NCBI RefSeq assembly: GCF_009827435.1
Contig: NZ_WTYM01000030.1
Span: 1-64,000, forward strand
Length of the DNA: 64,000 nucleotides
Direction of reading: 5' to 3'
Source: Croceibacterium salegens
GTDB taxonomy: Bacteria > Pseudomonadota > Alphaproteobacteria > Sphingomonadales > Sphingomonadaceae
A program made the translations under genes and the position numbers. Below, piece by piece: positions 10,389 to 18,915 of this stretch (the stretch's first letter is position 1; every line of letters starts with the position of its first letter). The notes under the pieces are model-generated. The model saw nothing but the letters and a program-made list of their open reading frames with translations. It was not told the origin of the DNA and made no database searches.

Positions 10389-11744
10389 GTGGGGAGCGGA
10401 ACTTTGGCGTCCTTCGAGCGGGCTACCTACGCGAAGATTGCGCGGCGCATCCTGCCGCTGCTGTTCCTCGGCTATTTCGTGGCGATCCTCGACCGGGTGA
10501 ACGTCGGCTTCGCCAAGCTGCAGATGGCCGGCGAACTGGGCCTGTCGGACGCCGTCTACGGTTTCGGCGCGGGCGTGTTCTTCTTCGGGTACTTCCTGTT
10601 CGAAGTGCCTTCGAACCTCGTGCTCGCCCGGGTTGGGGCACGCAGGTGGATCGCGCGGATCATGATCACCTGGGGCGTGGTTTCGGCGGCTTTCGTGTTT
10701 CTGGGGGACTTGCGCTGGGGACCGCTGGCCGGGGCGTTCGGGCTGACCGATCCGGAATTCAGCTTCTACCTGCTGCGCTTTGTGCTCGGCGTGGCCGAGG
10801 CGGGGTTCTTTCCCGGCGTGATCCTCTACCTGACGTACTGGTTCCCCTCGCGGCGGCGGGCGCACGCGGTGGCGCTGTTCATCATCGCGATTCCCTTGGC
10901 GAGCGCAGTCGGCGCGCCCGTATCGGGGCTCATCCTCGAGTTTCTCGACGGATCGGTGGCGATGCGCGGGTGGCAGTGGCTGTTCCTGCTCGAGGCGCTG
11001 CCGGCGATCGGTCTGGGACTGGTGTTGCTGGCGAAGCTCCCCGACGGGCCGCGTGATGCGCCATGGCTGAGTGAGGAAGAATGCGCTTTCGTCGAGGCGA
11101 AACTGGCCGAGGACGAGGCGGCCAAGGCCGGGACAGGGCACCGCACTCGGCTCAGCGCGGTCCTGCTCGACTGGCGCGTCTGGGCCTTCGCGCTGGCCGA
11201 CTTCCTGCGCGCGGTCATCAACAACACGCTCAACTTCTGGATGCCGACGCTGGTGCAGGAACTTGGCATCGACAAGGGCGCCTACCTCAAGGTCGGCCTC
11301 GTCACCGCGATCCCATGGGGCGTGGCCGCCATGGCCATGGTGCTGATCGCCCGCAGTTCCGACCGCACCGGGGAGCGGTGCTGGCATGCGACACTGTCCA
11401 TCATGCTATCGTTCGCCGGACTGCTGATGCTGAGCTTCGCCGGGCACTCCGCGGTCGTTTCGGTCGTCGCGCTGGCGCTGGTCGCGACCGGGGCGATGGC
11501 CTGGCTGGCGATCTTCTGGACCATGCCGACGGCGTTCCTCTCAGGCGCGGCGGCGGCGGCGGGCATTGCGTGGATTAACGCGATCTCGCAGCTTGGCGGC
11601 TTCGTCGGACCCGACCTGCTCGGCCGGGTGCGGGAGAGCACCGCGGGCGATAACACGCCGGCCTTCCTGATGATGGCTGTTGCAGCGCTGGCGGTGGCGG
11701 GGCTGACCCTGCTGCTCGCCGGCCGGGACAAGGTGCGCGCCTGA
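10389..11744 (+). CDS. MFS transporter, tandem paralogue of the preceding gene
   Basis: The product has 451 residues and 12 predicted helices. It shares long identical blocks with its neighbour, including DRVNVGFAKLQMAG, FFFGYFLFEVPSNLVL, FPSRRRA, LNFWMPT and SDRTGER, so the pair is a local duplication that has since diverged mainly in the C-terminal half. It belongs to the same ACS-type MFS family and its substrate is unknown. I use the GTG at 10389; a TTG at 10404 is possible. Confidence 0.87.
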   Translation: MGSGTLASFERATYAKIARRILPLLFLGYFVAILDRVNVGFAKLQMAGELGLSDAVYGFGAGVFFFGYFLFEVPSNLVLARVGARRWIARIMITWGVVSAAFVFLGDLRWGPLAGAFGLTDPEFSFYLLRFVLGVAEAGFFPGVILYLTYWFPSRRRAHAVALFIIAIPLASAVGAPVSGLILEFLDGSVAMRGWQWLFLLEALPAIGLGLVLLAKLPDGPRDAPWLSEEECAFVEAKLAEDEAAKAGTGHRTRLSAVLLDWRVWAFALADFLRAVINNTLNFWMPTLVQELGIDKGAYLKVGLVTAIPWGVAAMAMVLIARSSDRTGERCWHATLSIMLSFAGLLMLSFAGHSAVVSVVALALVATGAMAWLAIFWTMPTAFLSGAAAAAGIAWINAISQLGGFVGPDLLGRVRESTAGDNTPAFLMMAVAALAVAGLTLLLAGRDKVRA

Positions 11745-11794
11745 CCCATGCGGGGTTGTCCCCTTGGGCGGCGTCGCATATCGGCGAAGCCGAC

Positions 11795-12262
11795 GTGAGG
11801 GACTCGCTGACCACGCGCGCAAGGCGCGGCCTTGCCATGGCGCTGCTGCTGGCGGCGCTGCTGGTGCGCGCGGCGATCCCGCAAGGCTACATGGTCGAGA
11901 GCACCGAGACCGGCGCGTTGGCGATCACAATCTGCCATTCCGACATTGCCTGGCAGGTTCCGGTCGAGGTCGAGGCCATGCACCACGATCAGATGCAGAT
12001 GGCCCACGGCCAGATGGATCACGGCCAGATGGATCAGGCCCAGATGGGGCACGAGTCAAAGGGCCACGACCAAAAGGGTCACGGCGAGCCGCAGCCCTGC
12101 GCCTTTGCCGTCGCGGTCAATGCGACGCCGCCGGCCGACTTCCCCTCCTTACCGCTGCCTCGGGCGGTCGCCGAGGCATTCGTGCGCAGCGAAGCGCCCT
12201 TCGCGCTGGCCACGGCCGCACGGCAGCTTCCACCAGCGAGGGCACCTCCCGCGTTCGCCTGA
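11795..12262 (+). CDS. DUF2946 family protein with His/Met-rich segment
   Basis: The product has 155 residues from a GTG at 11795. A hydrophobic N-terminal segment (GLAMALLLAALLVRAAIPQGYM) is followed by an ICHSD motif and later PCAFA, the cysteine pattern seen in DUF2946 proteins that often accompany copper genes. Between them is a low-complexity stretch rich in His, Met, Gln and Asp (HHDQMQMAHGQMDHGQMDQ, continuing to about residue 99), which looks like a soft-metal buffer. It is followed by a TonB-dependent receptor and a YcnI-like protein, which supports a role in copper uptake or tolerance. An upstream TTG start at 11756 is less likely. Confidence 0.75.
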   Translation: MRDSLTTRARRGLAMALLLAALLVRAAIPQGYMVESTETGALAITICHSDIAWQVPVEVEAMHHDQMQMAHGQMDHGQMDQAQMGHESKGHDQKGHGEPQPCAFAVAVNATPPADFPSLPLPRAVAEAFVRSEAPFALATAARQLPPARAPPAFA

Positions 12263-12318
12263 ACCAGTCGCTCCACCGCACGGTGGGGCACTCTTTCGGA
12301 CATTTACGGGAATACCCA

Positions 12319-14364
12319 ATGCACAAACTGCTTTGCGGCAGCGCGATGGCGCTGGCCGCTCTTACTCCGTTATCCGCGGCGTGGGCCGACGAAGGCGAAC
12401 AGGACCCGCCGATCATCGTCACCGCCGACCGCGATCCTGACGATCCGGCCGTGGTGGCCGACGCGCGCGAGCGACTCTCGCGTACTCCGGGCTCGGTTTC
12501 GGTGGTCGCCGCAGAGACTTACGAAGACCATACGGTCGTCGGCCTGCCCGACATCCTGCGCGACGTCCCCGGCGTGCTGACCAACAAACGCTATGGCGAG
12601 GAATCGCGCATGTCGATCCGCGGCTCGGGGCTCGACCAGTCGTACCACCAGCGCGGCGTCATGCTGGCGCAGGACGGCGTACCGTTCGCCGATGCCGACG
12701 GGTTCGGCGACTTCCAGAAGATCGACCCGCTCGGCGCGCGCTATGTCGAGGTCTACAAGGGCGGCAATGCGCTGCGCTTCGGCGGGGCGCAGCTCGGCGG
12801 TGCGGTCAACTTCATCACCCCCAACGGCAAGACCGCCGAGACGCCCTATTCGCTGCGGCTCGAAGCCGGGTCGTGGGATACGTTTCGCGGGCAGGGAAGC
12901 GTTGCGGGCAAGAGCGGCGGCTTCGACTACTACGGCTCGGTCAACGGCTTCCGCTCCGACGGCTACCGCGACAACGAGGCGGGCAAGCAACTGCGCGGCA
13001 CGCTCGACCTCGGCTACTCGTTCGGCGAGGACAACGAGGTCCGAGCGATCGGCTACGGCGCCACGATCCGGCAGGAAGTGCCGGGCGCGGTAACGCTGAC
13101 CGACGCGCTGACCAACCCGACCTTCGCCGGCAACGGGGTGGTCGACCGCCGGCAGGCGCGCGAACAGGACCTGTTCCGCGGTTCGCTCCAGACGCACCTC
13201 CGGCTCAGCGACGGGCTGGTTTTCGAAGGCGGCGTCTATGCGACGCAGATGGACCTGCATCACCCGATCTCGATCGTCATCGACCAGGACACCGACACAC
13301 AGGGCGCGTTCGGCAGGTTCGACCTGTCGGGCGAGCTCGGCGGACACCGTGCGGATCTCTACTTCGGCGCCTACTATCGCCAGGGCGGGACCAAGCAGGA
13401 CCTCTACCTCAACTCGCACGGCGCCAACGGCTTCCGCATCGGCCAGGCGGTCAACGAAGCGAGCGGGCTCGACCTGTTCGCCGAGGGCCGGTTCTTCGTC
13501 GTTCCCTCGCTGGCGCTGGTCGCGGGCGGGTCCTACGGGCACGCCAGCCGGAACTATGACAACCTCCTCGCCGCAAAGCACGACGAGGTGGACTTCGACT
13601 GGTTCGCCCCGCGTGTCGGCCTGCTGTTCGAACAGGGCGCGGTCCAGGTCTACGCCAACTACACGCGCTCGGTCGAACCGCCGCACTTCGGCGCGCTGAC
13701 CCAGACCAACACCAGCGGTTCGGTCTTCGTCCCGCTCGACACGCAGCGGGCGTGGACGGCGGAGATCGGCACGCGCGGCAAGTCGGGCGCCTTCACCTGG
13801 GACGTGACCTACTACCGCGCCGATGTGCGCGGCGAGCTGCTCAGCTTCACGCCGGTCGCGAACCTGCCCGCCACGGTGTTCAACGCGGGCGACACGCTCC
13901 ACGAAGGTATCGAGGCGAACCTCGACTGGCGGATCATGGACAACGAGCACGGCCACCTTCGGCTGCGCCAGACCTATGCCTGGTCGAACTTCCACTTCGA
14001 CGGCGACCCGGTCTACGGCGACAACCAGCTGCCGGTCGCGCCTGAGCACCAGTACCGCATTTCGCTGCGCTACGACGGAGCGCATGGCCTGTTCGTCGAA
14101 CCCTTCGTCGACTGGCGGATGCAGGACGTGTGGGTCGATTACGCCAACACGATGCAGGCGCCGGGCTATGCCCTGCTCAACATCGGCGCGGGGATCGATC
14201 TCGGTCCGGCGACGCTGTTCGTCGACGCACGCAACCTGACCGACAAGCGCTACGCCGCCGAGTTCGCCGCGGTGACCGATGCGAGCCTGCCGACCGCCAA
14301 CACCGCGGTGTTCTTCCCCGGTGAGGGCCGTTCGGTGTTCGGCGGTGTAAGGGTGGCGTTCTGA
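12319..14364 (+). CDS. TonB-dependent outer membrane receptor (probably metal/copper related)
   Basis: The 681-residue product has a signal peptide (about 1-23), a plug domain (RLSRTPGSVSVV, LPDILRDVPGVL, RMSIRGSGL, LGGAVNFITP) and a beta-barrel with typical alternating aromatic strands. It ends in RSVFGGVRVAF, a C-terminal aromatic as expected for BamA recognition. TonB-dependent receptors import siderophores, cobalamin, sugars or metals. The ligand here is inferred only from the neighbours (His/Met-rich DUF2946 protein and YcnI-like protein), which suggests copper. The ATG at 12319 follows the upstream stop by 56 bases. Confidence 0.88.
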   Translation: MHKLLCGSAMALAALTPLSAAWADEGEQDPPIIVTADRDPDDPAVVADARERLSRTPGSVSVVAAETYEDHTVVGLPDILRDVPGVLTNKRYGEESRMSIRGSGLDQSYHQRGVMLAQDGVPFADADGFGDFQKIDPLGARYVEVYKGGNALRFGGAQLGGAVNFITPNGKTAETPYSLRLEAGSWDTFRGQGSVAGKSGGFDYYGSVNGFRSDGYRDNEAGKQLRGTLDLGYSFGEDNEVRAIGYGATIRQEVPGAVTLTDALTNPTFAGNGVVDRRQAREQDLFRGSLQTHLRLSDGLVFEGGVYATQMDLHHPISIVIDQDTDTQGAFGRFDLSGELGGHRADLYFGAYYRQGGTKQDLYLNSHGANGFRIGQAVNEASGLDLFAEGRFFVVPSLALVAGGSYGHASRNYDNLLAAKHDEVDFDWFAPRVGLLFEQGAVQVYANYTRSVEPPHFGALTQTNTSGSVFVPLDTQRAWTAEIGTRGKSGAFTWDVTYYRADVRGELLSFTPVANLPATVFNAGDTLHEGIEANLDWRIMDNEHGHLRLRQTYAWSNFHFDGDPVYGDNQLPVAPEHQYRISLRYDGAHGLFVEPFVDWRMQDVWVDYANTMQAPGYALLNIGAGIDLGPATLFVDARNLTDKRYAAEFAAVTDASLPTANTAVFFPGEGRSVFGGVRVAF

Positions 14365-14405
14365 TGCGCGCCCGGTTTACCAAGTCCCTTTCAAGGAGCG
14401 GAAAT

Positions 14406-14936
14406 GTGAAGAGAATCCTTTCGGCTTTGCTGGCCCTGTCGCTACCCGCCGCCGCATCAGCGCATGCGGTGTTCTCCGAGCAGGATGCCGAGGCCGGCGC
14501 CTACTACGCCGGGTTCCTGCGGATCACCCACGGGTGCGGAGCCTCGCCCACCGTCGCAGTGCGGATCGAGATTCCAGAGGGAGTGCTCAGCGCCAAGCCG
14601 CAGCCCAAGCCGGGCTGGGAGCTGACCATCGAGCGCCAGACCCTGCCCAAGCCCGTGGCGGGCGAGGGCGGTTCGATGATTACCGAACGGGTCTCGGCAG
14701 TGACCTGGCGCGGCAAGCTGCCGGTCGACCAGTTCGACCAGTTCGGACTGGCGATGAAGCTGCCCGACACGTCAGGCCCGCTGTTCTTCCCGACCGTCCA
14801 GAGTTGCGAGGTCGGGGCGAACGAGTGGACTGACATTCCGCCGAGCGCCGAGGCATGGCACTCGGTCGAACACCCGGCGCCGATGCTGGTGCTGAGTGGC
14901 GGCATGGCGATGGAAGGGCATTCCGGCCACCACTAG
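14406..14936 (+). CDS. YcnI/DUF1775-like copper-binding protein
   Basis: The product has 176 residues. The GTG at 14406 is chosen over an ATG at 14364 because AAGGAG lies seven bases upstream and the signal peptide (MKRILSALLALSLPAAASA) then begins at the N-terminus. Predicted cleavage leaves His as the first mature residue (HAVFSEQDAEAGAYYAGFLRI), which matches the mononuclear copper site built on the N-terminal His in YcnI. A GCGASPTVAVRIEIPEGV stretch supports DUF1775. The protein ends in a His-containing tail (GHSGHH). Together with the two genes upstream it forms a probable periplasmic copper-handling unit. Confidence 0.82.
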   Translation: MKRILSALLALSLPAAASAHAVFSEQDAEAGAYYAGFLRITHGCGASPTVAVRIEIPEGVLSAKPQPKPGWELTIERQTLPKPVAGEGGSMITERVSAVTWRGKLPVDQFDQFGLAMKLPDTSGPLFFPTVQSCEVGANEWTDIPPSAEAWHSVEHPAPMLVLSGGMAMEGHSGHH

Positions 14937-14966
14937 GGTCCGGGGGCGGGAGCGATTGCGGCCCGG

Positions 14967-15203
14967 TCAGGGCTCGCCGCCGCTCTCGCCCTCTTCGGTC
15001 CCGTCGGTTTCCTTGCGGAGGTCGAGTTCCTCGGTGGCCGCGGCGCGTGCCGGATCGAAGGCGGAGGCGAAGATCAGGCCGAGCGCCACGATCATCCCGC
15101 CGCCTCCGCCGCGTTTCGCCCCGGCCTTGGCGCGGGTGAGCAGGCGCGGCAGTGCCAGCAGGGCCACGACGAAGACTGCGCCGGCGATAAGCCATTCAAG
15201 CAT
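14967..15203 (-). CDS. small membrane protein, function unknown
   Basis: The product has 78 residues with a hydrophobic N-terminus (LEWLIAGAVFVVALLALP), a basic glycine-rich loop, a second hydrophobic segment (MIVALGLIFASAFDPA) and an acidic tail (LDLRKETDGTEEGESG). The family is not recognised. A clear Shine-Dalgarno sequence (GGAGGGAG) precedes the ATG at 15203. It is the last gene of the minus-strand cluster and converges with the YcnI-like gene. Confidence 0.6.
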   Translation of the reverse strand: MLEWLIAGAVFVVALLALPRLLTRAKAGAKRGGGGGMIVALGLIFASAFDPARAAATEELDLRKETDGTEEGESGGEP

Positions 15204-15256
15204 GGAGACACTCCCTCCTCCCCGATGTGGGGAGCGGCGGGCGGGCTGCAAGGCGC

Positions 15257-16531
15257 TCAGTCGGGCACGAACATAGCCTCGTGGCGGTAGAATGCCTCGT
15301 AGGCCGGCCAGGGAACATGGCCCTCGTCGTGCTGGTACCAGGCGAGCGGGAAGGGCGTGTCGGCCGTTCCGAGAGGCGGCGGCATCGCACCATCGGGCAC
15401 TTTCGAGCCGAACAGCGCCCAGGCCGGTTCCGCCGCCATGGTCGCCAGCCACATTCCGCGCGGATCGACCCATGCGTCGCCCTTTTCGGCGAGGCCGGAG
15501 GTGACGAATAGCGGGCGCGGGGCGCGAAGGGCGATGAGCGTGTGCGCATCGACCGGTAGCTCGGCGATCGAATGTCCCTGCCGGGCAAACAGCATCGCCG
15601 CCGGGGTCATCCAGTGGAATTCGCCGCTTCCCGCGAGGTTTTCCCACCGCTCGCCGAGATCGCGGCGCATGATCTTGGCACCGCCTGCGCCGCTGCTCGA
15701 AACGTGGGCGTCGGCGAACAGCGGGTCGAAGGCCGCAGCGACCAGCACGCCCTTGCCGAAGCGCGAGTGGCCGGTGAGCGAGATGCGCTGGCCGTTTATC
15801 CGGTTGTCGCGTGCTAGTTCTTCGCGCAACTGGCTCGCGCCCCAGGCCCAGGCCCTGAGTGCGCCCCAGTCATGTTCTTCGCGCGGCCAGCGGGCGAGGC
15901 CGATGATCCCCTCCCGCATCGTCGCCCCCGTGTCGGACTGCAGCATCTGCGGGCGGTATTCGACGTAGGCGAAACCGTGCCGTAGCGCCTGCTTCGTTGC
16001 ATCGGGTGGTGGCGTGCCACCGAAGTTCGGCACCCGGCCGCCGGGCCAGACGTAGCTGTAGGAGATGAGCGCCGGGGCGGGGTTCTTGCGACGGGGGAAG
16101 GTGATGATCGCATCGACCGTCGGCCCCATCCGGCCATCGGGCGCGACCACCTGTCCGATCCATTGTTCGACATTGGGCCGCACGGCTTCCTTGCGCCAGA
16201 CCACACGGAAGCTCGCAACGCTTTCCGGGATGCGCCCGACCCAGTTGTCCTTGACCAGGCGCGCCAGTTCCGCGCGCCGGGCGCTCCAGCCTGATTGAGT
16301 CTGATCGGTCGCGGAGGCGAACAGCGGCGGCAGTGGCAAGTCGCCGACTTTGGTCTCGTCGTAGTTCGCGGCGTTGGGCGCGTCGGGATTGTTGCCGTCG
16401 GCGCCGGGGCGCAGCTCGCCATAGCCGAAGCGGTTGCGCTCGCCGGCGTGAATGTCCCCCGCCGTCTGCGCCGCCACCGGGGTGGCGAGAAGCGCCAGCG
16501 CCGCGATCAGGCCGCGCAGCTCAGTTTTCAA
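15257..16531 (-). CDS. CE15-like glucuronoyl esterase family protein, secreted
   Basis: The product has 424 residues. The TTG at 16531 is chosen because it starts a signal peptide (MKTELRGLIAALALLATPVAAQ) and overlaps the upstream rhodanese stop by 11 bases. The catalytic serine lies in GHSRFGKG (Ser256), a nucleophile elbow characteristic of CE15 4-O-methyl-glucuronoyl methylesterases and relatives. SSGAGGAKIMRR, FHWMTPAAM and a late QHDEGHVPW region with the candidate catalytic His also fit. CE15 enzymes cleave esters between glucuronoxylan and lignin; a substrate in this probably marine or freshwater bacterium is uncertain. Confidence 0.78.
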   Translation of the reverse strand: MKTELRGLIAALALLATPVAAQTAGDIHAGERNRFGYGELRPGADGNNPDAPNAANYDETKVGDLPLPPLFASATDQTQSGWSARRAELARLVKDNWVGRIPESVASFRVVWRKEAVRPNVEQWIGQVVAPDGRMGPTVDAIITFPRRKNPAPALISYSYVWPGGRVPNFGGTPPPDATKQALRHGFAYVEYRPQMLQSDTGATMREGIIGLARWPREEHDWGALRAWAWGASQLREELARDNRINGQRISLTGHSRFGKGVLVAAAFDPLFADAHVSSSGAGGAKIMRRDLGERWENLAGSGEFHWMTPAAMLFARQGHSIAELPVDAHTLIALRAPRPLFVTSGLAEKGDAWVDPRGMWLATMAAEPAWALFGSKVPDGAMPPPLGTADTPFPLAWYQHDEGHVPWPAYEAFYRHEAMFVPD

Positions 16532-16952
16532 CCGGAAGCCCGCCGTCCTGCCAGGCGGTGATGCCGCCCTCCATATTGGCGACATGCTGGAAGCCCATGC
16601 CCTGCATCGCCTCCAGCGCCTGCCCGCTGCGGTGGCCGGTGCGGCAATAGACGATGTAGTCCTTGTCCTTCGGCAAGGCGGCGATCTGCGCGGCGAAGTC
16701 TTCGTTCTTGAAATCGATGTTGGTTGCCCCGGCGATGTGGCCGGCGGCAAACTCTTCGGGCGTGCGGACGTCGAGCACTGCCAGTTGCGGCCGCGACATC
16801 ATCACCTGCTGCACGTCCCGCGGGCCCATCATCCCGGCAAGATGTTGCATCGGAATCTCGCCAATGGACTCGTCGGCTTCCTCCTTGCCCTGCGCATGGC
16901 AGCCGGCGAGCAGGGCGAGCGCCGCGAGCGGCAGGAAAAATCGTGCGGTCAT
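16521..16952 (-). CDS. rhodanese-domain lipoprotein
   Basis: The product has 143 residues. The signal peptide ends in lipobox LAGC (Cys18), so the protein should be membrane anchored on the periplasmic side. The rhodanese domain (about residues 45-140) contains LDVRTPEEFAAGHIAGA and an active-site loop YCRTGHRS with Cys103, followed by GITAW. Single-domain rhodaneses transfer sulfane sulfur, and exported ones are often linked to thiosulfate or redox chemistry. The start at 16952 excludes an arginine-rich in-frame extension. The stop codon overlaps the downstream esterase start. Confidence 0.83.
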   Translation of the reverse strand: MTARFFLPLAALALLAGCHAQGKEEADESIGEIPMQHLAGMMGPRDVQQVMMSRPQLAVLDVRTPEEFAAGHIAGATNIDFKNEDFAAQIAALPKDKDYIVYCRTGHRSGQALEAMQGMGFQHVANMEGGITAWQDGGLPVEN

Positions 16953-17013
16953 TCCGGCAATCCTCTCCTTTTCCCTCCGCCGTTCTAGCGCCGGCGATGC
17001 AGCGAGGCCAGAG

Positions 17014-18177
17014 TCACAGGGCGACGATGGCCCCGCCGTTGTCCGCGCTGCGGTACATCGCCTCGATGATGCGGATGTCGCGCAGGCCCATTTCGCCCGG
17101 CGTGCGGTGCGGCGTGTTGGCCCGCGCGGCGTGGCTGAAGGCGTCGATCTGGGCGGCGAACTGGCCCCACGGATCGCCAGCACCGACCGTGCGCTGCGGG
17201 CCGTTGCCTTCGAGCACGATGGTGTTGAGGTCGTAGGTCGTCGCCGGCTTCATGAAGATCGACGCCTTCGAGCCCATGTAGCGCTGCGAGGAGATGTAGG
17301 GGCTCCAGCAGTACGACGACGACCCGCTGATCGTCAGGCCCTTGCGGGTGCGGAGGCGGAAGTCGATCCCGCCCTCGACCTCGCGGAAGCGCACGTCGTC
17401 GCGCGGGTAGGAATAAGTCGCGGTGACGTCGGCCGGGGTGTCGTCGCCGATCATCATCAGCGAGGTGTTGAGACCGTAGATGCCGATATCGTACATCGAC
17501 CCGCCGCCGGCGAGCGCCTTTTCCAGCCGCCAGACGTGCGGCGGCCAGTTGAGATCGGCGTTGAAACCGTGGTCGCACGAGATGAAGCGCAGGTCACCGA
17601 TCTCGCCGCCGTCGATCAGCTGCTTGGCCCGCACGTTGGTCGGTTCGAAGTGGATGCGGTAGGCGACGCCGAGCTGGCGGTTCGCCGCCTTGGCCGCGGC
17701 GATCATCGCCTCGCATTCGGCGCTGGTCGAGGCCATCGGCTTTTCGCAAAGCACGTGCTTGCCGGCCTTGAGCGCGCGGATCGTGTATTCGGCGTGCAGT
17801 CCCACTGGGAGGACGATGTAGACGCAGTCGATCTCCGGATCGTCGGCGATTCTGTCGAAGTTTTCGTAGTTGTAGAACCGACTCACACCGTAGCGTGCGC
17901 CGAGATCCTTTTGCTTGTCCGGGCTGCCCGAAACGAAGGCGGTCATCCGCGAGTGTTGCGAATCGCGGATGCCGGGGATGACCTCTCCGACCGTGAAGTT
18001 GCCGAGGCCGACGATCGCCCAGCGCATCCGGTTGCCAGGTGGGTCGGGCAGGGCGAAGTCGCCGGCCAGCGGCGTTCCTTTCGCTTCCTGCCCCAACGCA
18101 CGCGAGGCGCTCGCGGCAATCGGAATTGCGCCGGCGGCGGCCACGAACTGACGGCGTGAAATCTTGCTCTCGGACAT
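17014..18177 (-). CDS. Tat-exported Gfo/Idh/MocA-family oxidoreductase
   Basis: The product has 387 residues with a twin-arginine signal (SKISRRQFVAAAGAIPIAA), so it is exported folded with its cofactor. The Rossmann motif is VGLGNFTVG and the family signature CEKPMAS contains EKP at 145-147. The overall length and the Tat signal resemble periplasmic glucose-fructose oxidoreductase and related NADP-retaining enzymes. The substrate is probably a sugar or sugar derivative, which would agree with the CE15-like esterase two genes downstream. The start is the ATG at 18177. Confidence 0.85.
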   Translation of the reverse strand: MSESKISRRQFVAAAGAIPIAASASRALGQEAKGTPLAGDFALPDPPGNRMRWAIVGLGNFTVGEVIPGIRDSQHSRMTAFVSGSPDKQKDLGARYGVSRFYNYENFDRIADDPEIDCVYIVLPVGLHAEYTIRALKAGKHVLCEKPMASTSAECEAMIAAAKAANRQLGVAYRIHFEPTNVRAKQLIDGGEIGDLRFISCDHGFNADLNWPPHVWRLEKALAGGGSMYDIGIYGLNTSLMMIGDDTPADVTATYSYPRDDVRFREVEGGIDFRLRTRKGLTISGSSSYCWSPYISSQRYMGSKASIFMKPATTYDLNTIVLEGNGPQRTVGAGDPWGQFAAQIDAFSHAARANTPHRTPGEMGLRDIRIIEAMYRSADNGGAIVAL

Positions 18178-18225
18178 CTCTCGCACCCCTGAGGTAGCGG
18201 TACCATGCATGTTTCCGGGCGCTTG

Positions 18226-18915
18226 TCACTCCGCGCTATCGGGCACCCATTTCATCACGCCCCCGGCCATCGGCGTCCACCACCCGGTCTTCACCCCAGC
18301 CGAGGCGAGGGTGTTGCTGGTCCACTGGTTGCAGGTGTTGCGCACGGTGTAGTGCCCGCCGGTCTCGTAGAACACGTCCTGATCGCCGTAGCCGGGATAG
18401 CTGACGCGCTGGCCTTGCGGCACTACGCGGTCGATCTCCGCGACGAGGCGGGCGTACTCGGCGTGGGTCAGGCGCAGCGGGCGCAGGTCGTCGGCAGGGG
18501 CGGGGCGGACGTAGTGCTCGACGTGCAGCAACCCGTCGCCGCCGATACCGGCAATGCGCAGTACCGTCATCGGCGAGAGATCCCACCAGGTCGGGGTCTC
18601 GAGGAATACCTGCCGCTCGCCCCAGCTTATCGCGAGGTGGGTATAGGGCTCGCCGGACAGCGCAACCTCGTCCGCCGGGAAGACCGGCCGCCAGTCGCGT
18701 TCGGGCGTGACCAGCGGGAGGACGAGCGCGGTGTGCACGCCGTTCGACTGGACCATGATCTCGATGCCGTCGTCAGGCTCGCGCCAGCCGGAATTGCGCG
18801 GGATCGAACTGCCGATCCAGATCGAGAGGAAGAAAAGCGCGAAGAAGGCGGCCAGCGCGAACGCCGACCACTTCGCGATGCGCCAGGTCAGCCGACGAAG
18901 CGGCGGCGCAGCCAC
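18226..18915 (-). CDS. DUF2459 / TIGR02117 family membrane protein
   Basis: The product has 229 residues with one N-terminal membrane helix (AFALAAFFALFFLSIWIG) followed by a presumed periplasmic domain. Family features are QSNGVHTALVLPLV near residue 55 and NTCNQWTSNTLASAGVKTGWWTP near the end. The conserved Cys and His hint at a protease or amidase-like fold, but no activity is established. The GTG start at 18915 lies inside the prmA coding region, with a 28-base overlap, so it is probably co-transcribed. Confidence 0.8.
   Translation of the reverse strand: MAAPPLRRLTWRIAKWSAFALAAFFALFFLSIWIGSSIPRNSGWREPDDGIEIMVQSNGVHTALVLPLVTPERDWRPVFPADEVALSGEPYTHLAISWGERQVFLETPTWWDLSPMTVLRIAGIGGDGLLHVEHYVRPAPADDLRPLRLTHAEYARLVAEIDRVVPQGQRVSYPGYGDQDVFYETGGHYTVRNTCNQWTSNTLASAGVKTGWWTPMAGGVMKWVPDSAE

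Noticed and set aside
11751-11764. GGGG-TTGT-CCCC hairpin after the second MFS gene, considered as a terminator
   Set aside because: Only a 4-bp stem and no T tract.
12370-14085. Open frame of about 570 codons opposite the TonB-dependent receptor gene
   Set aside because: No start signal and no domain; the plus-strand receptor is unmistakable.
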